Counted from the stretch's first letter, positions 20,415-28,959 are shown. The stretch: 64,000 nucleotides of DNA from Nakamurella alba (GCF_009707545.1 NZ_WLYK01000005.1:372001-436000); one strand, 5' to 3'. Notes: generated by a model from the letters alone, not told the origin. Numbers and translations: made by a program.

Positions 20415-20848
20415 TGACGGAGACGGTGGGCCCGGTCGCGCAGTCGGTCGGCTACGTGCTGAAGCAGGTGGCGAGCCGGCTGCGCGCGGCGATGGACGAG
20501 GTCCTGCGCCCGCTCGATCTCACGGTGTCGCAGTACGTCTGCCTGGAACTGCTGAAGCAGCAGCCGGGTATGTCGAACGCCGACCTGGCCCGGGCCGCGT
20601 TCGTCACCCGGCAGTCGATGAACCTGGTGCTGCGCGGACTGCAGGACCGCGGCCTGCTGTCCCGGCCGGAGGTCGCGGAGACCGGCCGGGCCCTGCCCAC
20701 CGAACTCACACCGGCCGGCGGGCGGGCGCTGGCCGCGGCCAGCGCGGCCGTCCGGGGGGTGGAGAAACGCATGCTCGGGCCGCTGAGCGGGCCCGAGCAG
20801 CAGCGGTTGCTCGGTGATCTCACGCGCTGCGCGCAGGCCCTGGTCTGA
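20414..20848 (+). CDS. MarR-family transcriptional regulator
   Basis: A 144-residue dimeric repressor. The winged helix reads LTVSQYVCLELLKQQPGMSNADLARAAFVTRQSMNLVLRGLQDRGLLSR. The wing contains the typical DPxDRR region in altered form (PEVAETGRALPTELTPAGG). N- and C-terminal helices make the dimer interface. The start at ATG 20414 lies inside operator 2, with no ribosome-binding site. It probably represses itself and the divergent VOC-AlkA unit in response to a small aromatic or toxic ligand. It converges on the LuxR gene with a 6-base gap. Confidence 0.9.
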   Translation: MTETVGPVAQSVGYVLKQVASRLRAAMDEVLRPLDLTVSQYVCLELLKQQPGMSNADLARAAFVTRQSMNLVLRGLQDRGLLSRPEVAETGRALPTELTPAGGRALAAASAAVRGVEKRMLGPLSGPEQQRLLGDLTRCAQALV

Positions 20849-20854
20849 GGGCAG

Positions 20855-21898
20855 TCAGCCGCCGGTCAACAGCGCGGCGAGGTCCCGTCGGCTGTTCACC
20901 CCGAGTTTGCCGAAGATCTTCTTGAGGTGGTCCTGCACGGTGTGCGGCGACAGGTGCAGTGACGTGGCGATCGCCCGCGTGCTGGCGCCCTGCAGCACCA
21001 GCAGCGTGACGTCCTCCTCGCGGGTGGTCAGCCCGTGCGCCGCGAGGGTCAGTCGGCTCAGGTCGGTGTGCGGGGTCGGCTCGATGGTGACCACCACGTC
21101 GTTGCCGCCCGGCGGCCCGGACAACGGTGCGGCCCGCAGGCTCAGCCACCAACCGTGGCCGACCTGGGTGCGGCTGTCGGTCGGGGCGCCGCTGGTGCGG
21201 GTGTGGGCGACGACGGCCAGGATGTTGGCCGGCGGTGAGCCGTGGTCGTACCCGCCCAACTGCTCGATCGCATCGGCGGCCGCCGGGGTGAGCTGGGTGA
21301 CCCGGTCCTGCGCGTCGATGATCAACACAGCCGGGCCCTCGCCGCCCGACCGCAGCACCTGCCGGGCTCCGGGACGGAACATGCTGCGCTGCAGCGCTTC
21401 TGCGACCACCACTTCCAGGGCGACCACTTCGGCGCCATCCTTCGCGGTGAACGGCGGGTCGCCCGGCCCGCGGTACAGGCCGATCGCCCCCCATGCCACG
21501 CCCCGGCTCCGGAACACCACCCGGATCTCGTCGGTGAACCCGAACCGCAGGTGGTTGAACTCGCGGTGCCGGCGGCAGCGCTCCGGGTGTCCGTCGGTGT
21601 CGACCGAGAGCACGCCGACCGGCACGGCCCGCTGCGCGATCTCCACGAACCGGTTCACATCCGGCGGGCCGTACTCCTGGGCCGAGAACTCCTCGTCGCC
21701 CACTCCGAGATCACGGGTCTTCGACGCCCAGGTGACCAGGCCGGTGGCCGGATCCGTCGTCGCCAGGCAGGCGAAGTCGAACGGGACCCGTTGCCGGATC
21801 ACGGCATAGACCGCATCCGCGACATCATTCCGGTCCGCGTCCGGAGCGAGCTCGCGGACGAGGATCTCGTCGAGCGGCCGCCTGGTGGTCACCTTCAT
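20855..21898 (-). CDS. LuxR-family regulator with N-terminal sensor-like region
   Basis: A regulator of 347 residues from ATG 21898. An alternative ATG at 21988 has a strong upstream GGGAGGAGG but would overlap the divergent hemerythrin start, so I prefer the shorter form. The N-terminal 190 residues look GAF-like (VPFDFACLATTDPATGLVTW, then VAWGAIGLYRGPGDPPF). A middle PAS-like part follows (GPAVLIIDAQDRVTQLTPAA). The C-terminal 65 residues are a LuxR HTH (LTTREEDVTLLVLQGASTRAIATSLHLSPHTVQDHLKKIFGKLG). No receiver domain is present. The ligand is unknown. The stop lies 6 bases from the MarR stop. Confidence 0.88.
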   Translation of the reverse strand: MKVTTRRPLDEILVRELAPDADRNDVADAVYAVIRQRVPFDFACLATTDPATGLVTWASKTRDLGVGDEEFSAQEYGPPDVNRFVEIAQRAVPVGVLSVDTDGHPERCRRHREFNHLRFGFTDEIRVVFRSRGVAWGAIGLYRGPGDPPFTAKDGAEVVALEVVVAEALQRSMFRPGARQVLRSGGEGPAVLIIDAQDRVTQLTPAAADAIEQLGGYDHGSPPANILAVVAHTRTSGAPTDSRTQVGHGWWLSLRAAPLSGPPGGNDVVVTIEPTPHTDLSRLTLAAHGLTTREEDVTLLVLQGASTRAIATSLHLSPHTVQDHLKKIFGKLGVNSRRDLAALLTGG

Positions 21899-21986
21899 GC
21901 CGATCACTATGGACCCGCCGGTTGTCCGGAGAAACCCCAGAATGTTGGGATGGTCCGCGTCGATCACCGATCGCAGGCTCATCGGC

Positions 21987-22793
21987 ATGACGAACCTCCT
22001 CCCTCACCTCGATCCCGGCGCCCACCACCATCACGACCGGCACTGCTGGTGGCACCACGAACTCGGCCGGTGGATCTGCGACAACCCCGGCAGCGCAGTG
22101 GCTCCCGCCCCGTCTTCCGCAAAGAGCAGCACGGACGCGCCACTTGTCGACGTCCGCGACATGATCGTCGTGCACACCGCGATGCTGCGCGAGTTCAGGC
22201 TGGCGCCGGCCGCGGTACGCCGGGTCGCCGACGGCGACCGGAAGCAGGCCGCGACGGTGGAACGCCACCTGGCCCTGCTCTGCGACCTGCTGCACCACCA
22301 CCACACCGGCGAGGACGAACTGCTCTGGCCGCCGCTGCGTGAGCGGCTGCCGGCGTCGGTGGTGCAGCGGCTCGACGCCGCCGAGGACCAGCACGCGGCG
22401 ATCGACGCCGCACTGGACCGGGTCGCCGACGCCCGCCGCGACTTCCGGGCCACGGCGACGGGTCAGGACGGCGCCGTGCTGGCCGAGGCGCTGGAGCAGC
22501 TGCATGTACTACTGGCAGAGCATCTCGACGCCGAGGAGCGCACCCTGCTGCCGCTGGCCGCCGCCCATCTCACCGAGGCGGAATGGCGAGCCGTCGGCGC
22601 GGCCGGTGCGGCCTCGGTGCCGAAGAGCGCGCTGCTGCTGGTGTTCGGGATGTTCGCCTACGAAGGCGATCCCGCCGTGCTGCGCGACATGCTCCGCGAG
22701 GCGCCGCCGCCGGCCAGGGTGCTCGTCCCGCGGCTGGCACCCCGCGCCTACCGCCGCCGCGCCCGCCAGGTGCACGGCACCGCTCACCCCTGA
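21987..22793 (+). CDS. Hemerythrin-domain protein with His-rich N-terminus
   Basis: A 268-residue protein. Residues 1-35 are rich in His, Trp and Cys (GAHHHHDRHCWWHHELGRWIC) and could bind metal. About residues 55-200 form an HHE-type four-helix bundle: MIVVHTAMLREF, LCDLLHHHHTGEDELLWPPL, EDQHAAIDAAL and LLAEHLDAEERTLLPLA, with the spaced His/Glu ligands of a di-iron site. A C-terminal stretch is basic. Members bind oxygen, NO or sense iron and redox. The start is the ATG at 21987, divergent from the LuxR gene across 88 bases that include CCCA-GAATGT-TGGG, a possible operator. The following NTF2-like gene may be co-transcribed. Confidence 0.85.
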   Translation: MTNLLPHLDPGAHHHHDRHCWWHHELGRWICDNPGSAVAPAPSSAKSSTDAPLVDVRDMIVVHTAMLREFRLAPAAVRRVADGDRKQAATVERHLALLCDLLHHHHTGEDELLWPPLRERLPASVVQRLDAAEDQHAAIDAALDRVADARRDFRATATGQDGAVLAEALEQLHVLLAEHLDAEERTLLPLAAAHLTEAEWRAVGAAGAASVPKSALLLVFGMFAYEGDPAVLRDMLREAPPPARVLVPRLAPRAYRRRARQVHGTAHP

Positions 22794-22868
22794 CCCGCTC
22801 GTCCCGAACCCCTGACCTCATCCCGCACGACCCGACCGACCACACCCCTGAACGAGAGAGAGAAAGCC

Positions 22869-23288
22869 ATGTCCATCACCGTTGTCACCCCCGTCGGCCC
22901 GGCGGACGTCTCCACCGAACCACACCTGCTCAACCGGCTCTGGGCCGACGCCTTCAACGCCGGCGACCTGGACGCCCTGATGTCGATGTACGAGCCGGAC
23001 GCCGTCCTGGTGCCCGGACCCGGCGCCGAACCGGTCCGCGGCCTCCAGGCCATCCGCGCCGCCCTCACCTGGTTCCTCGGCCTCGGCGGCACCCTGCATT
23101 TCACCCCGCGCCACTGGCTGGTCGAGGGCGACCTGGTGATGAGCAGCATCGCCTTCGAGATGCACGGCGGCCACGACGCCGACGGCAACCCGGTGCCGCT
23201 GTCCGGCGTCACCGCCGAGGTGGCCCGCCGCGGTCCCGACGGCAGCTGGCGCTACGTCATCGACCACCCCTTCGGTGGTGCGTCGTGA
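22869..23288 (+). CDS. SnoaL/NTF2-like protein
   Basis: A 139-residue cone-shaped NTF2-fold protein: LLNRLWADAFNAGDLDALMSMYEPDAVLVPGPGAEPVRGLQAIRAALTWFL, then a curved sheet ending DGSWRYVIDHPF. This pattern matches the SgcJ/EcaC or YybH group, whose members are small-molecule isomerases, hydrolases or binders; the activity is not predictable. GAGAGAGAAAG precedes the ATG. It closes the hemerythrin unit and is followed by a strong hairpin. Confidence 0.88.
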   Translation: MSITVVTPVGPADVSTEPHLLNRLWADAFNAGDLDALMSMYEPDAVLVPGPGAEPVRGLQAIRAALTWFLGLGGTLHFTPRHWLVEGDLVMSSIAFEMHGGHDADGNPVPLSGVTAEVARRGPDGSWRYVIDHPFGGAS

Positions 23289-23344
23289 TGCCGAAGTGCA
23301 AGTCCCCCGGCGCCCGCTGACGCCGCTGACAACCCCGGAACGTC

Positions 23345-23378
23345 CTGCACCCCGTGAGCCCTTGCTCACGGGGTGCAG
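23345..23378. terminator. Bidirectional terminator, duplicate A
   Basis: A perfect 15-bp stem (CTGCACCCCGTGAGC with its complement) has a 4-base loop (CCTT). It lies between convergent genes. The same stem recurs at 28613-28646, with flanking similarity (ACG before, ACGGGT.TCGCC..GATCAGG after), so this is a duplicated block and not a chance match. Confidence 0.85.
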
Positions 23379-23403
23379 TACCTTGCCACGGGTGTCGCCC
23401 GGA

Positions 23404-24225
23404 TCAGGACCGGATGAACGCCAGCAGGTCGGCGTCGAAGGCCTCCTGGTACGGGCCGGCGATGCCGTGCGGGGCACCGGGGTAGACCTTGAGGGTGGCG
23501 GTCGGTACCAGGGTCACGGTCTTTTCCGCGGCGTCGGCGATCGGCACGATCTGGTCGTCGTCGCCGTGGGCGACGAGCATCGGGACGGTGAGGGCCTTGA
23601 GATCCTCGGTGAAGTCGGTCTCGGAGAAGGCCTTCACGCAGTCGTAGGCCGCCTTCAGCCCGACCAGCATCCCCTGCCGCCAGAACTCGTCCCGGGCGCC
23701 CTGCGAGATGGTCGAGCCCTCGCGGTTGGTGCCGAAGAACGCCGCGGAGAGGTCCTGGTAGAACTGCGACCGGTCGGCGAGCACACCCGCCCGGATGCCG
23801 TCGAACACATCGATCGGCAGGCCCTCCGGGTTGGACTCCGACTGCACCATCACCGGGGGCACCGCGCCGGCGGTGACGATCTTCGACACCCGGCCGGCGC
23901 CGTGCCGGGCGGCGTACCGGACGACCTCTCCGCCGCCGGTGGAGTGGCCGACCAGGATCACGTCGTGCAGGTCCAGGGTCTCGATCAGTGCGGCGAGATC
24001 GGCGGCGTAAGTGTCCATGTCGTTACCGGACCAGGTCTGCTCCGACAGCCCGTGGCCGCGGCGGTCGTGGGCGATGGCGCGGAATCCGTTGTCCGCCACC
24101 AGCTTCATCTCGGTGTCCCAGGCGTTGCCGCTGAGCGGCCAGCCGTGGCTGAAGACGACGGGCTGCCCGGTGCCCCAGTCACGGTAGTGGATCTGTGCTC
24201 CGTCTGCTGCGGTGATGTACGGCAT
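23404..24225 (-). CDS. Alpha/beta hydrolase, non-heme chloroperoxidase-like
   Basis: A 273-residue hydrolase of the cofactor-free haloperoxidase/perhydrolase group. It starts MPYITAADGAQIHYRDWGTG, has an oxyanion HGWPLSG, the nucleophile Ser95 in GHSTGGGEV, the acid in HGDDDQIVP and the His in PGAPHGI. Family members are esterases that can show perhydrolase activity; the natural substrate is unknown. The ATG at 24225 is preceded by GAAGGGA. It follows the bicupin gene on the same strand after 75 bases and is probably its co-transcribed partner. Confidence 0.92.
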   Translation of the reverse strand: MPYITAADGAQIHYRDWGTGQPVVFSHGWPLSGNAWDTEMKLVADNGFRAIAHDRRGHGLSEQTWSGNDMDTYAADLAALIETLDLHDVILVGHSTGGGEVVRYAARHGAGRVSKIVTAGAVPPVMVQSESNPEGLPIDVFDGIRAGVLADRSQFYQDLSAAFFGTNREGSTISQGARDEFWRQGMLVGLKAAYDCVKAFSETDFTEDLKALTVPMLVAHGDDDQIVPIADAAEKTVTLVPTATLKVYPGAPHGIAGPYQEAFDADLLAFIRS

Positions 24226-24300
24226 GGCATGTCCCTTCGAGGGGTGGGGTGGGTGTGGGTCGGCGCGACCGGGGGTCGGTCGCACCCGGTGTGGTGGGGG

Positions 24301-25353
24301 TCAGCGGACCGGGTCGACCGGGTTGATCCGCTGCACGATCAGCGGGTCGACCGGCGTGAACGGGAACGACGGAAGGTCGTCCAGGTGGGTGCCGAAGGTG
24401 GCGGCCAGCACCTCCCGGCTGTAGGCACTCGCGGCAGCCCGGTAGCCGATGTCGGCCGGCGTCGGCTGGTCGAAGAAGATCGCGAAGTGCAGGTCGGGGG
24501 AATCGACCACCTCGATGTGGTGCGGGTAGGCCCGCGGCACGAAGTAGACGTCACCGGCCTGCAGCGTCCAGGTGTCCAGCGTGCCGTCCGGGTCCATCAC
24601 GGTCATCCGGGCCGAACCCTGGTGCACGTATCCCATCTCGGCGGTCACCGGGTGCCAGTGCGGCTCCCGCATGCCGTCCTCCCGGATCCGCAGGGAGTAC
24701 ATCGACAGGTCCTTGAGAGCGGGCCAGTACTGCACCCGGGCCAACCGCGCGGATCCGACCGCAGCCGCGATCGGTGGCAGCTGTGCCTCCACCGAGAACT
24801 TGTGCGGGTCGTCGAACAGCGCGGTGTCCGGGATGCGAGGTGCACCGTCCCGCGCGAGCAGCGGGCGGCTGGTCGTGCTCCGCCGGATCGCCGCGAGATC
24901 GGCGGCCGGCAGGTCGTACGTGTTGCCCAGGACGGCGTCGGTCATCGCGCCCAGGGCGGCGTCCAGACCGAAGTCCTCAGGTCGTTCGCTCCGGAAACAG
25001 ACGATGAACTCGGCCGGCTCCTCACCGATGTTCTCGATGTGGTGCAGGGAGCCGGAATCGATGTGGAACATGTCCCCGGCGGACACCACGAAGCTGGAGA
25101 AGCTGCTCCCGGTGTTCAGGACGGAGACCAGTGCCGTCCCGGAGAGGCAGTAGGTGAGTTCGTTGGCGTTCGCGTGCCAGTGCGGCGTCCGCATCGCGCC
25201 GGGTCGGAGCACCAGACGTTTCACCGACATCCCCGACAGCACGGGGAACGTGTCGGCCGTCAGCCGGTGGATGGACCCGAGCTCGGAGTCGACCACGGTC
25301 TCGCCGCGCAGCAGCGAAGTGGCATGGACAGCGGGGGTGGTCGTCGTGGTCAT
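24301..25353 (-). CDS. Bicupin, oxalate decarboxylase-like
   Basis: A 350-residue protein with two cupin domains. Domain 1 holds HWHANANELTYCLSG and SLHHIEN; domain 2 holds HWHPVTAEMGYVHQG and YPHHIEV. Both keep the full HxHxxxxE...H manganese set, as in oxalate decarboxylase (OxdC), which splits oxalate to formate and CO2. I cannot confirm the OxdC lid loop, so oxalate oxidase or another bicupin reaction remains open. GGGAG precedes ATG 25353; the very long frame upstream is a shadow. It shares a 211-base divergent spacer with the NarL-type regulator and is followed by the hydrolase gene. Confidence 0.88.
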   Translation of the reverse strand: MTTTTTPAVHATSLLRGETVVDSELGSIHRLTADTFPVLSGMSVKRLVLRPGAMRTPHWHANANELTYCLSGTALVSVLNTGSSFSSFVVSAGDMFHIDSGSLHHIENIGEEPAEFIVCFRSERPEDFGLDAALGAMTDAVLGNTYDLPAADLAAIRRSTTSRPLLARDGAPRIPDTALFDDPHKFSVEAQLPPIAAAVGSARLARVQYWPALKDLSMYSLRIREDGMREPHWHPVTAEMGYVHQGSARMTVMDPDGTLDTWTLQAGDVYFVPRAYPHHIEVVDSPDLHFAIFFDQPTPADIGYRAAASAYSREVLAATFGTHLDDLPSFPFTPVDPLIVQRINPVDPVR

Positions 25354-25564
25354 GGTCGGGCTCCCGTTCTCGATGGCGGGCCCGGCCCGCCGCGTCAGAT
25401 CCGATGACCTGAGCCTGCTCCGCAGGGGTCGGTGTGTCGCCCTGACTGCCCGCCATTCCACGGCGGTGCTGACCGGGTTCCCGGGTACCGGCCAGCGGGT
25501 AACCCGGCTGCGGACCTGCCGTGCGAGACTGCTGGCGAACGGGTCTGCGGTCGGAAGGGACGGC

Positions 25565-26218
25565 ATGGGCGGGTTGCGTGTCGTCGTGGCCGACGACGAC
25601 GTGCTGTTGCGGGAAGGCCTGTCCGGGCTGCTGGAACGGTCCGGGATGCAGGTGGTCGGACGGGCCGGCGACGCGGTCGAGTTGCTCTCGCTGGCAAGGG
25701 ATCTGCAGCCGGACCTGGTCCTGGTGGACATCCGGATGCCCCCGCACTTCGACACCGAGGGTCTGGACGCCGCCCGCGAACTGCGGGCCGGGCTGCCGGA
25801 CATCGCCATCCTCGTGCTGTCCGCCCACGTCGACGTGGAGCATGCCGTCGAGTTGCTCGCCGAGGGCCGGGCCATCGGTTTTCTGCTGAAGAACCGGGTG
25901 ACCGACGTCGACGACTTCGTCGACACGGTGCGCCGGGTCGCCCACGGTGCCTCGGTGGTGGACCCGGCCCTGGTGCAGGAGCTGCTGTCGGCCCGGCGGC
26001 GCGACGACCCGCTGGCGGCGCTCAGCGCGCGGGAGCGCGAGGTGTTGGAACTGATGGCCCAGGGGCTGTCCAACGCAGGCATCGGCCGGCGGATCTTCGT
26101 CGCCGAAGGCACGGTCGAGAAGCACGTCCGGAGCATTCTGACCAAGCTCGGCCTCAGCGAGACCGCCGACGACCACCGACGGGTGCGTGCGGTCATCCTG
26201 TATCTCGAGAACCGCTGA
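25565..26218 (+). CDS. NarL/LuxR-type response regulator
   Basis: A 217-residue two-component regulator. The receiver (about 1-120) has the acidic pocket D10-D11-D12, phosphoacceptor D55 in LVLVDIRMPP, and Lys in FLLKNRV. The HTH (about 150-215) reads LSAREREVLELMAQGLSNAGIGRRIFVAEGTVEKHVRSILTKLG. ATG 25565 has GGAAGGGA upstream. A DUF4118/GAF histidine kinase of the matching NarX-like class lies about 500 bases downstream and is the likely partner. It diverges from the bicupin gene and converges on the receiver-only gene. Confidence 0.92.
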   Translation: MGGLRVVVADDDVLLREGLSGLLERSGMQVVGRAGDAVELLSLARDLQPDLVLVDIRMPPHFDTEGLDAARELRAGLPDIAILVLSAHVDVEHAVELLAEGRAIGFLLKNRVTDVDDFVDTVRRVAHGASVVDPALVQELLSARRRDDPLAALSAREREVLELMAQGLSNAGIGRRIFVAEGTVEKHVRSILTKLGLSETADDHRRVRAVILYLENR

Positions 26219-26250
26219 CCCGCAGCACCAGTCCGACCCGCGAACGGCCT

Positions 26251-26625
26251 TCAGTCGCCGACCAGCGCGCGCAGCCGCGATCCGGAGAGCGCGAACTTCG
26301 GGAGGAACCCGCGGGCCGGGCTCTGCTCGACGAGCTCGGCGAGGTCGACCTCGGCATGGGTCGAGGTGAGCACCACCCGGTCCATGGCCGCGCCGGCGGC
26401 CTGCAACCGGAGGACGACGTCGAAGCCGCTTTCCGCGCCGAGGTCCACGTCCACCAGCACCAGGTCCGGGGCGAGCTCCGCGTACCGGGCGAGCGCGTCG
26501 TCGCCGCAGTCCGCCGTGCCGATCACCGAGATACCGTCCCGCGCCAGCATGGTCCGGACGGCATCACGGAAGGCGGCGCTGTCGTCGACGACCAGACAGC
26601 GCACGTCCTCGTGCTCCTGATCCAT
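26251..26625 (-). CDS. Receiver-only (single-domain) response regulator
   Basis: A 124-residue CheY-like protein with no output domain. D14/D15 form the acidic pocket (CLVVDDSAAF), D59 is the phosphoacceptor (LVLVDVDLG), then a Thr/Ser in VVLTSTH and Lys110 in GFLPK. All catalytic residues of a working receiver are present. It is divergent from the histidine kinase across 63 bases that contain a 13-bp inverted repeat, and convergent with the NarL-type regulator. It could act as a phosphate sink or bind a partner protein. The longer frame in the same register is a shadow of the kinase gene. Confidence 0.9.
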   Translation of the reverse strand: MDQEHEDVRCLVVDDSAAFRDAVRTMLARDGISVIGTADCGDDALARYAELAPDLVLVDVDLGAESGFDVVLRLQAAGAAMDRVVLTSTHAEVDLAELVEQSPARGFLPKFALSGSRLRALVGD

Positions 26626-26649
26626 CGCTCCAGCCTGCCAGGGCGGCAG

Positions 26650-26685
26650 GTGGAGGACATTGAAGCCAGCTGCAATGTCCTCCAC
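26650..26685. promoter_or_regulatory. 13-bp inverted repeat between receiver and kinase genes
   Basis: GTGGAGGACATTG and its exact complement CAATGTCCTCCAC are separated by 10 bases; the arm centres are 23 bp apart, about two helical turns. The site lies just upstream of both divergent genes. It fits binding by a dimeric NarL-type regulator, most simply the product of the neighbouring gene. Confidence 0.65.
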
Positions 26686-26688
26686 CCG

Positions 26689-28599
26689 GTGGCTTCCTAC
26701 GATCACCTGGTGGACGACTACCAGGCCGACCCGGAAGGGCTCTGGTCGGCGCGGCGGGCCAGGCTGCTCGCTCTGTTCCTGCGCCCGGTGGCCCGCCCGG
26801 CCGCCTGGGGCATCCTGGTCGGCGCGATGCTGCTGGGCATCGAGACGGTGGTGGTGATCGCGCTGCAACGGGTCGTCGGTGACTCGTTCGGCGCGGTCTT
26901 CCTGCTCGGTGTGCTGGTCGTCTCGGCCGGCTGGGGATTCCTTCTGGCACTGGGCATGTCGGTGGTCAGCGCGGTGGTCTACGTGCTCTTCCACATCGAG
27001 GACGGCAGCGACGGCCTCGCGCCGGCGTTGTTCGTCTTCCTGGTGCTGGCGTTGTTGGTCAACCTGCTCGCCGGGCAGGCCCGGTTGCGGGCCGAGGAGG
27101 CCGAGCAACGTCGACGGGAGGCGGACCTGTCCGCCGAGTTGGCCCGGGTGATGCTCCGGGCCGACGCCCTGCCCACTGCTCTGGAGGCGGCCGGGCAGCG
27201 GATGGCGGAGGTCCTCGGACTGCCCTTCGCCCGGATCACCCTCGGGACGGTCGACGGTGCCGGCGGCCCGGCACGGCAGGCGATCCCCCTGGCCGACGGC
27301 GGACTGCGCATCGGCACCCTGCTGGTCCCGGCCGACCTGGACCGGGCCGCCCGGCGCCGGGTCCGCCGGATGGTGCCCGGCGTGGAGGCGCTCCTGGCCG
27401 CGGCCCGCGCCGGCGAGGACGAGATGCGGGAGGCCAGGCGGGACATCGAGGCGGGCCACGCCCGGGTGGCTGCCCTCGCCGATCAACAGACCGCCCTGCG
27501 GCATGTCGCAACGCTGGTCGCCGGCGGCGCCGCACCGGCACAGGTGTACCCGGAGGTGGTCCGTCAGTTGGGGTTCGGACTGCGTGCGGAGCACGCGACC
27601 CTGGTCGGCTACACCGGGCCGGAACGGTGCGTCGTGCTGGCGACCTGCGATCCGTCCGGACGGGCGCACTTCGGGCCCGGGGCCGACCTGGTCGTCGACG
27701 GCGACAGCGTCGTCGCCCAGGTGCTGCGGACGGGACGGCCGGCCCGGGTCGACGACTACGCCCTCGCCGCGGGCGAGATCGCATCGCACCTGCTGTCGTT
27801 CGGGCTGCGGTCCGGGGTCGGCGCCCCGGTCGTGGTCGACGGGACCGTCCGCGGCGCACTGATCATCGGTGCCGTCGGTCCCATGCCGGCCGGGACCGAG
27901 GAGCAGGTCGCCGATTTCGCCGACCTGGTGGCAACGGCGATCGGCAACGCCGAGACCCGGGCCGAACTCACCGCGTCCCGGGCCCGCATCGTCGCCGCCG
28001 CGGACCACGCCCGCCGGGGCTTCGAAAGGGACCTGCACGATGGTGCGCAGCAGCGGCTCGTCGCACTCGGGCTGGAACTGCGCGCAGTGGAAGCGGCCGT
28101 GACCGACCCGGAGCTGCGGGAGATGCTGCACACCGCAGTCGACGGACTGGGCGATCTGCACTCCGATCTGCAGGAGCTGTCCCGCGGCCTGCATCCGGCG
28201 GTGCTGTCTCGTGGCGGGCTCGCGCCGGCGGTCCGGACGCTGGCGCGGAGGTCGACGGTTGCCGTCGTCCTGGACCTGCCGGACGTGCCCCGGCTGCCGG
28301 AGTCGATCGAGGTGGCCGCCTATTACGTGATCGCCGAGTCGCTGACCAACGCCGCGAAACATGCCGCCGCGACGGAGATCGAGGTCGGTCTGCGGATCGA
28401 GGACGAGGTGTTGCGGATCCGGATCGCCGACGACGGGGTCGGCGGCGCGCGGGCCGGCTCCGAGGGCTCGGGCCTCATCGGGCTGAAGGACAGGGTCGAG
28501 GCGCTGTCGGGCGGGCTGCAGGTCGAGAGTCCGCCGGAGCGAGGCACCACCGTGACCGCCCGGATTCCCCTGCAACGCGGGGCGGACACCGGCCGCTGA
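26689..28599 (+). CDS. Sensor histidine kinase, DUF4118-GAF-HisKA_3-HATPase
   Basis: A kinase of about 636 residues from GTG 26689; GTG 26710 is the alternative. Residues 38-130 carry four helices of KdpD-like DUF4118 type (GAVFLLGVLVVSAGWGF). A linker coiled coil (AEEAEQRRREADLSAELARV) precedes a GAF domain (about 275-420, LRHVATLVAGGAAPAQVYPEV). HisKA_3 has the phosphoacceptor H450 in ERDLHDGAQQRL. The ATPase domain shows the N-box ESLTNAAKHA, the G1 box IADDGVGG and the G2 box GSGLIGLKDRV. It belongs with NarL-type regulators; the one at 25565 is the likely partner. The very long upstream frame is not real. Confidence 0.93.
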   Translation: MASYDHLVDDYQADPEGLWSARRARLLALFLRPVARPAAWGILVGAMLLGIETVVVIALQRVVGDSFGAVFLLGVLVVSAGWGFLLALGMSVVSAVVYVLFHIEDGSDGLAPALFVFLVLALLVNLLAGQARLRAEEAEQRRREADLSAELARVMLRADALPTALEAAGQRMAEVLGLPFARITLGTVDGAGGPARQAIPLADGGLRIGTLLVPADLDRAARRRVRRMVPGVEALLAAARAGEDEMREARRDIEAGHARVAALADQQTALRHVATLVAGGAAPAQVYPEVVRQLGFGLRAEHATLVGYTGPERCVVLATCDPSGRAHFGPGADLVVDGDSVVAQVLRTGRPARVDDYALAAGEIASHLLSFGLRSGVGAPVVVDGTVRGALIIGAVGPMPAGTEEQVADFADLVATAIGNAETRAELTASRARIVAAADHARRGFERDLHDGAQQRLVALGLELRAVEAAVTDPELREMLHTAVDGLGDLHSDLQELSRGLHPAVLSRGGLAPAVRTLARRSTVAVVLDLPDVPRLPESIEVAAYYVIAESLTNAAKHAAATEIEVGLRIEDEVLRIRIADDGVGGARAGSEGSGLIGLKDRVEALSGGLQVESPPERGTTVTARIPLQRGADTGR

Positions 28600-28612
28600 T
28601 CCCCACAACGCC

Positions 28613-28646
28613 CTGCACCCCGTGAGCGGCAGCTCACGGGGTGCAG
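28613..28646. terminator. Bidirectional terminator, duplicate B
   Basis: The stem is identical to that at 23345-23378 (15 bp, loop GGCA). It lies after the kinase stop and before the convergent PLDc_N gene. Flanking bases also match the other copy, out to the GATCAGG that contains the next gene's stop. Confidence 0.85.
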
Positions 28647-28671
28647 GACGCTGCAACGGGTTTCGCCTCGA

Positions 28672-28959
28672 TCAGGCAGCCGGGCCGTAGTGCACCGGCC
28701 GGTAGATCTGCGGGCTGCCCTTGCGGCCGACGAAGAACCAGGCGAGCGGGCCGAGGAACGGGAAGACGAAGATCCCGACGATCCAGAGCAGCTTGCCGGT
28801 GCCGGTCAGCCGGTCGGACCCGAGGACCGAGGCCGCTGCGGCGATGAACAGGGCCAGCAGGGCCAGCCCGACGACCACCATCCCGATGACTGCGACGGTG
28901 GCGATGCCGCCCGAGACGGAGGCAGCGGTGAAGGTGGGGGCGGCGAGAACGGTGGTCAT
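28672..28959 (-). CDS. PLDc_N-domain small membrane protein
   Basis: A 95-residue membrane protein with helix 1 at about 20-45 (GIATVAVIGMVVVGLALLALFI). Helix 2 at about 58-80 reads GKLLWIVGIFVFPFLGPLAWFFVGR, the phospholipase D-nuclease N-terminal signature. No PLD catalytic HKD motif is present; proteins like this are widespread and uncharacterised. The ATG at 28959 follows AAAGGCAG. It stands alone, convergent with the kinase gene across the terminator. Confidence 0.85.
   Translation of the reverse strand: MTTVLAAPTFTAASVSGGIATVAVIGMVVVGLALLALFIAAAASVLGSDRLTGTGKLLWIVGIFVFPFLGPLAWFFVGRKGSPQIYRPVHYGPAA

Noticed and set aside
23275..25407. 710-residue plus-strand frame
   Set aside because: Shadow of the hydrolase and bicupin genes; no recognisable domain.
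25432..26688. N-terminal 400 residues of the frame that ends in the histidine kinase
   Set aside because: They run antisense or out of frame through the response regulator and receiver genes; the kinase starts near 26689.
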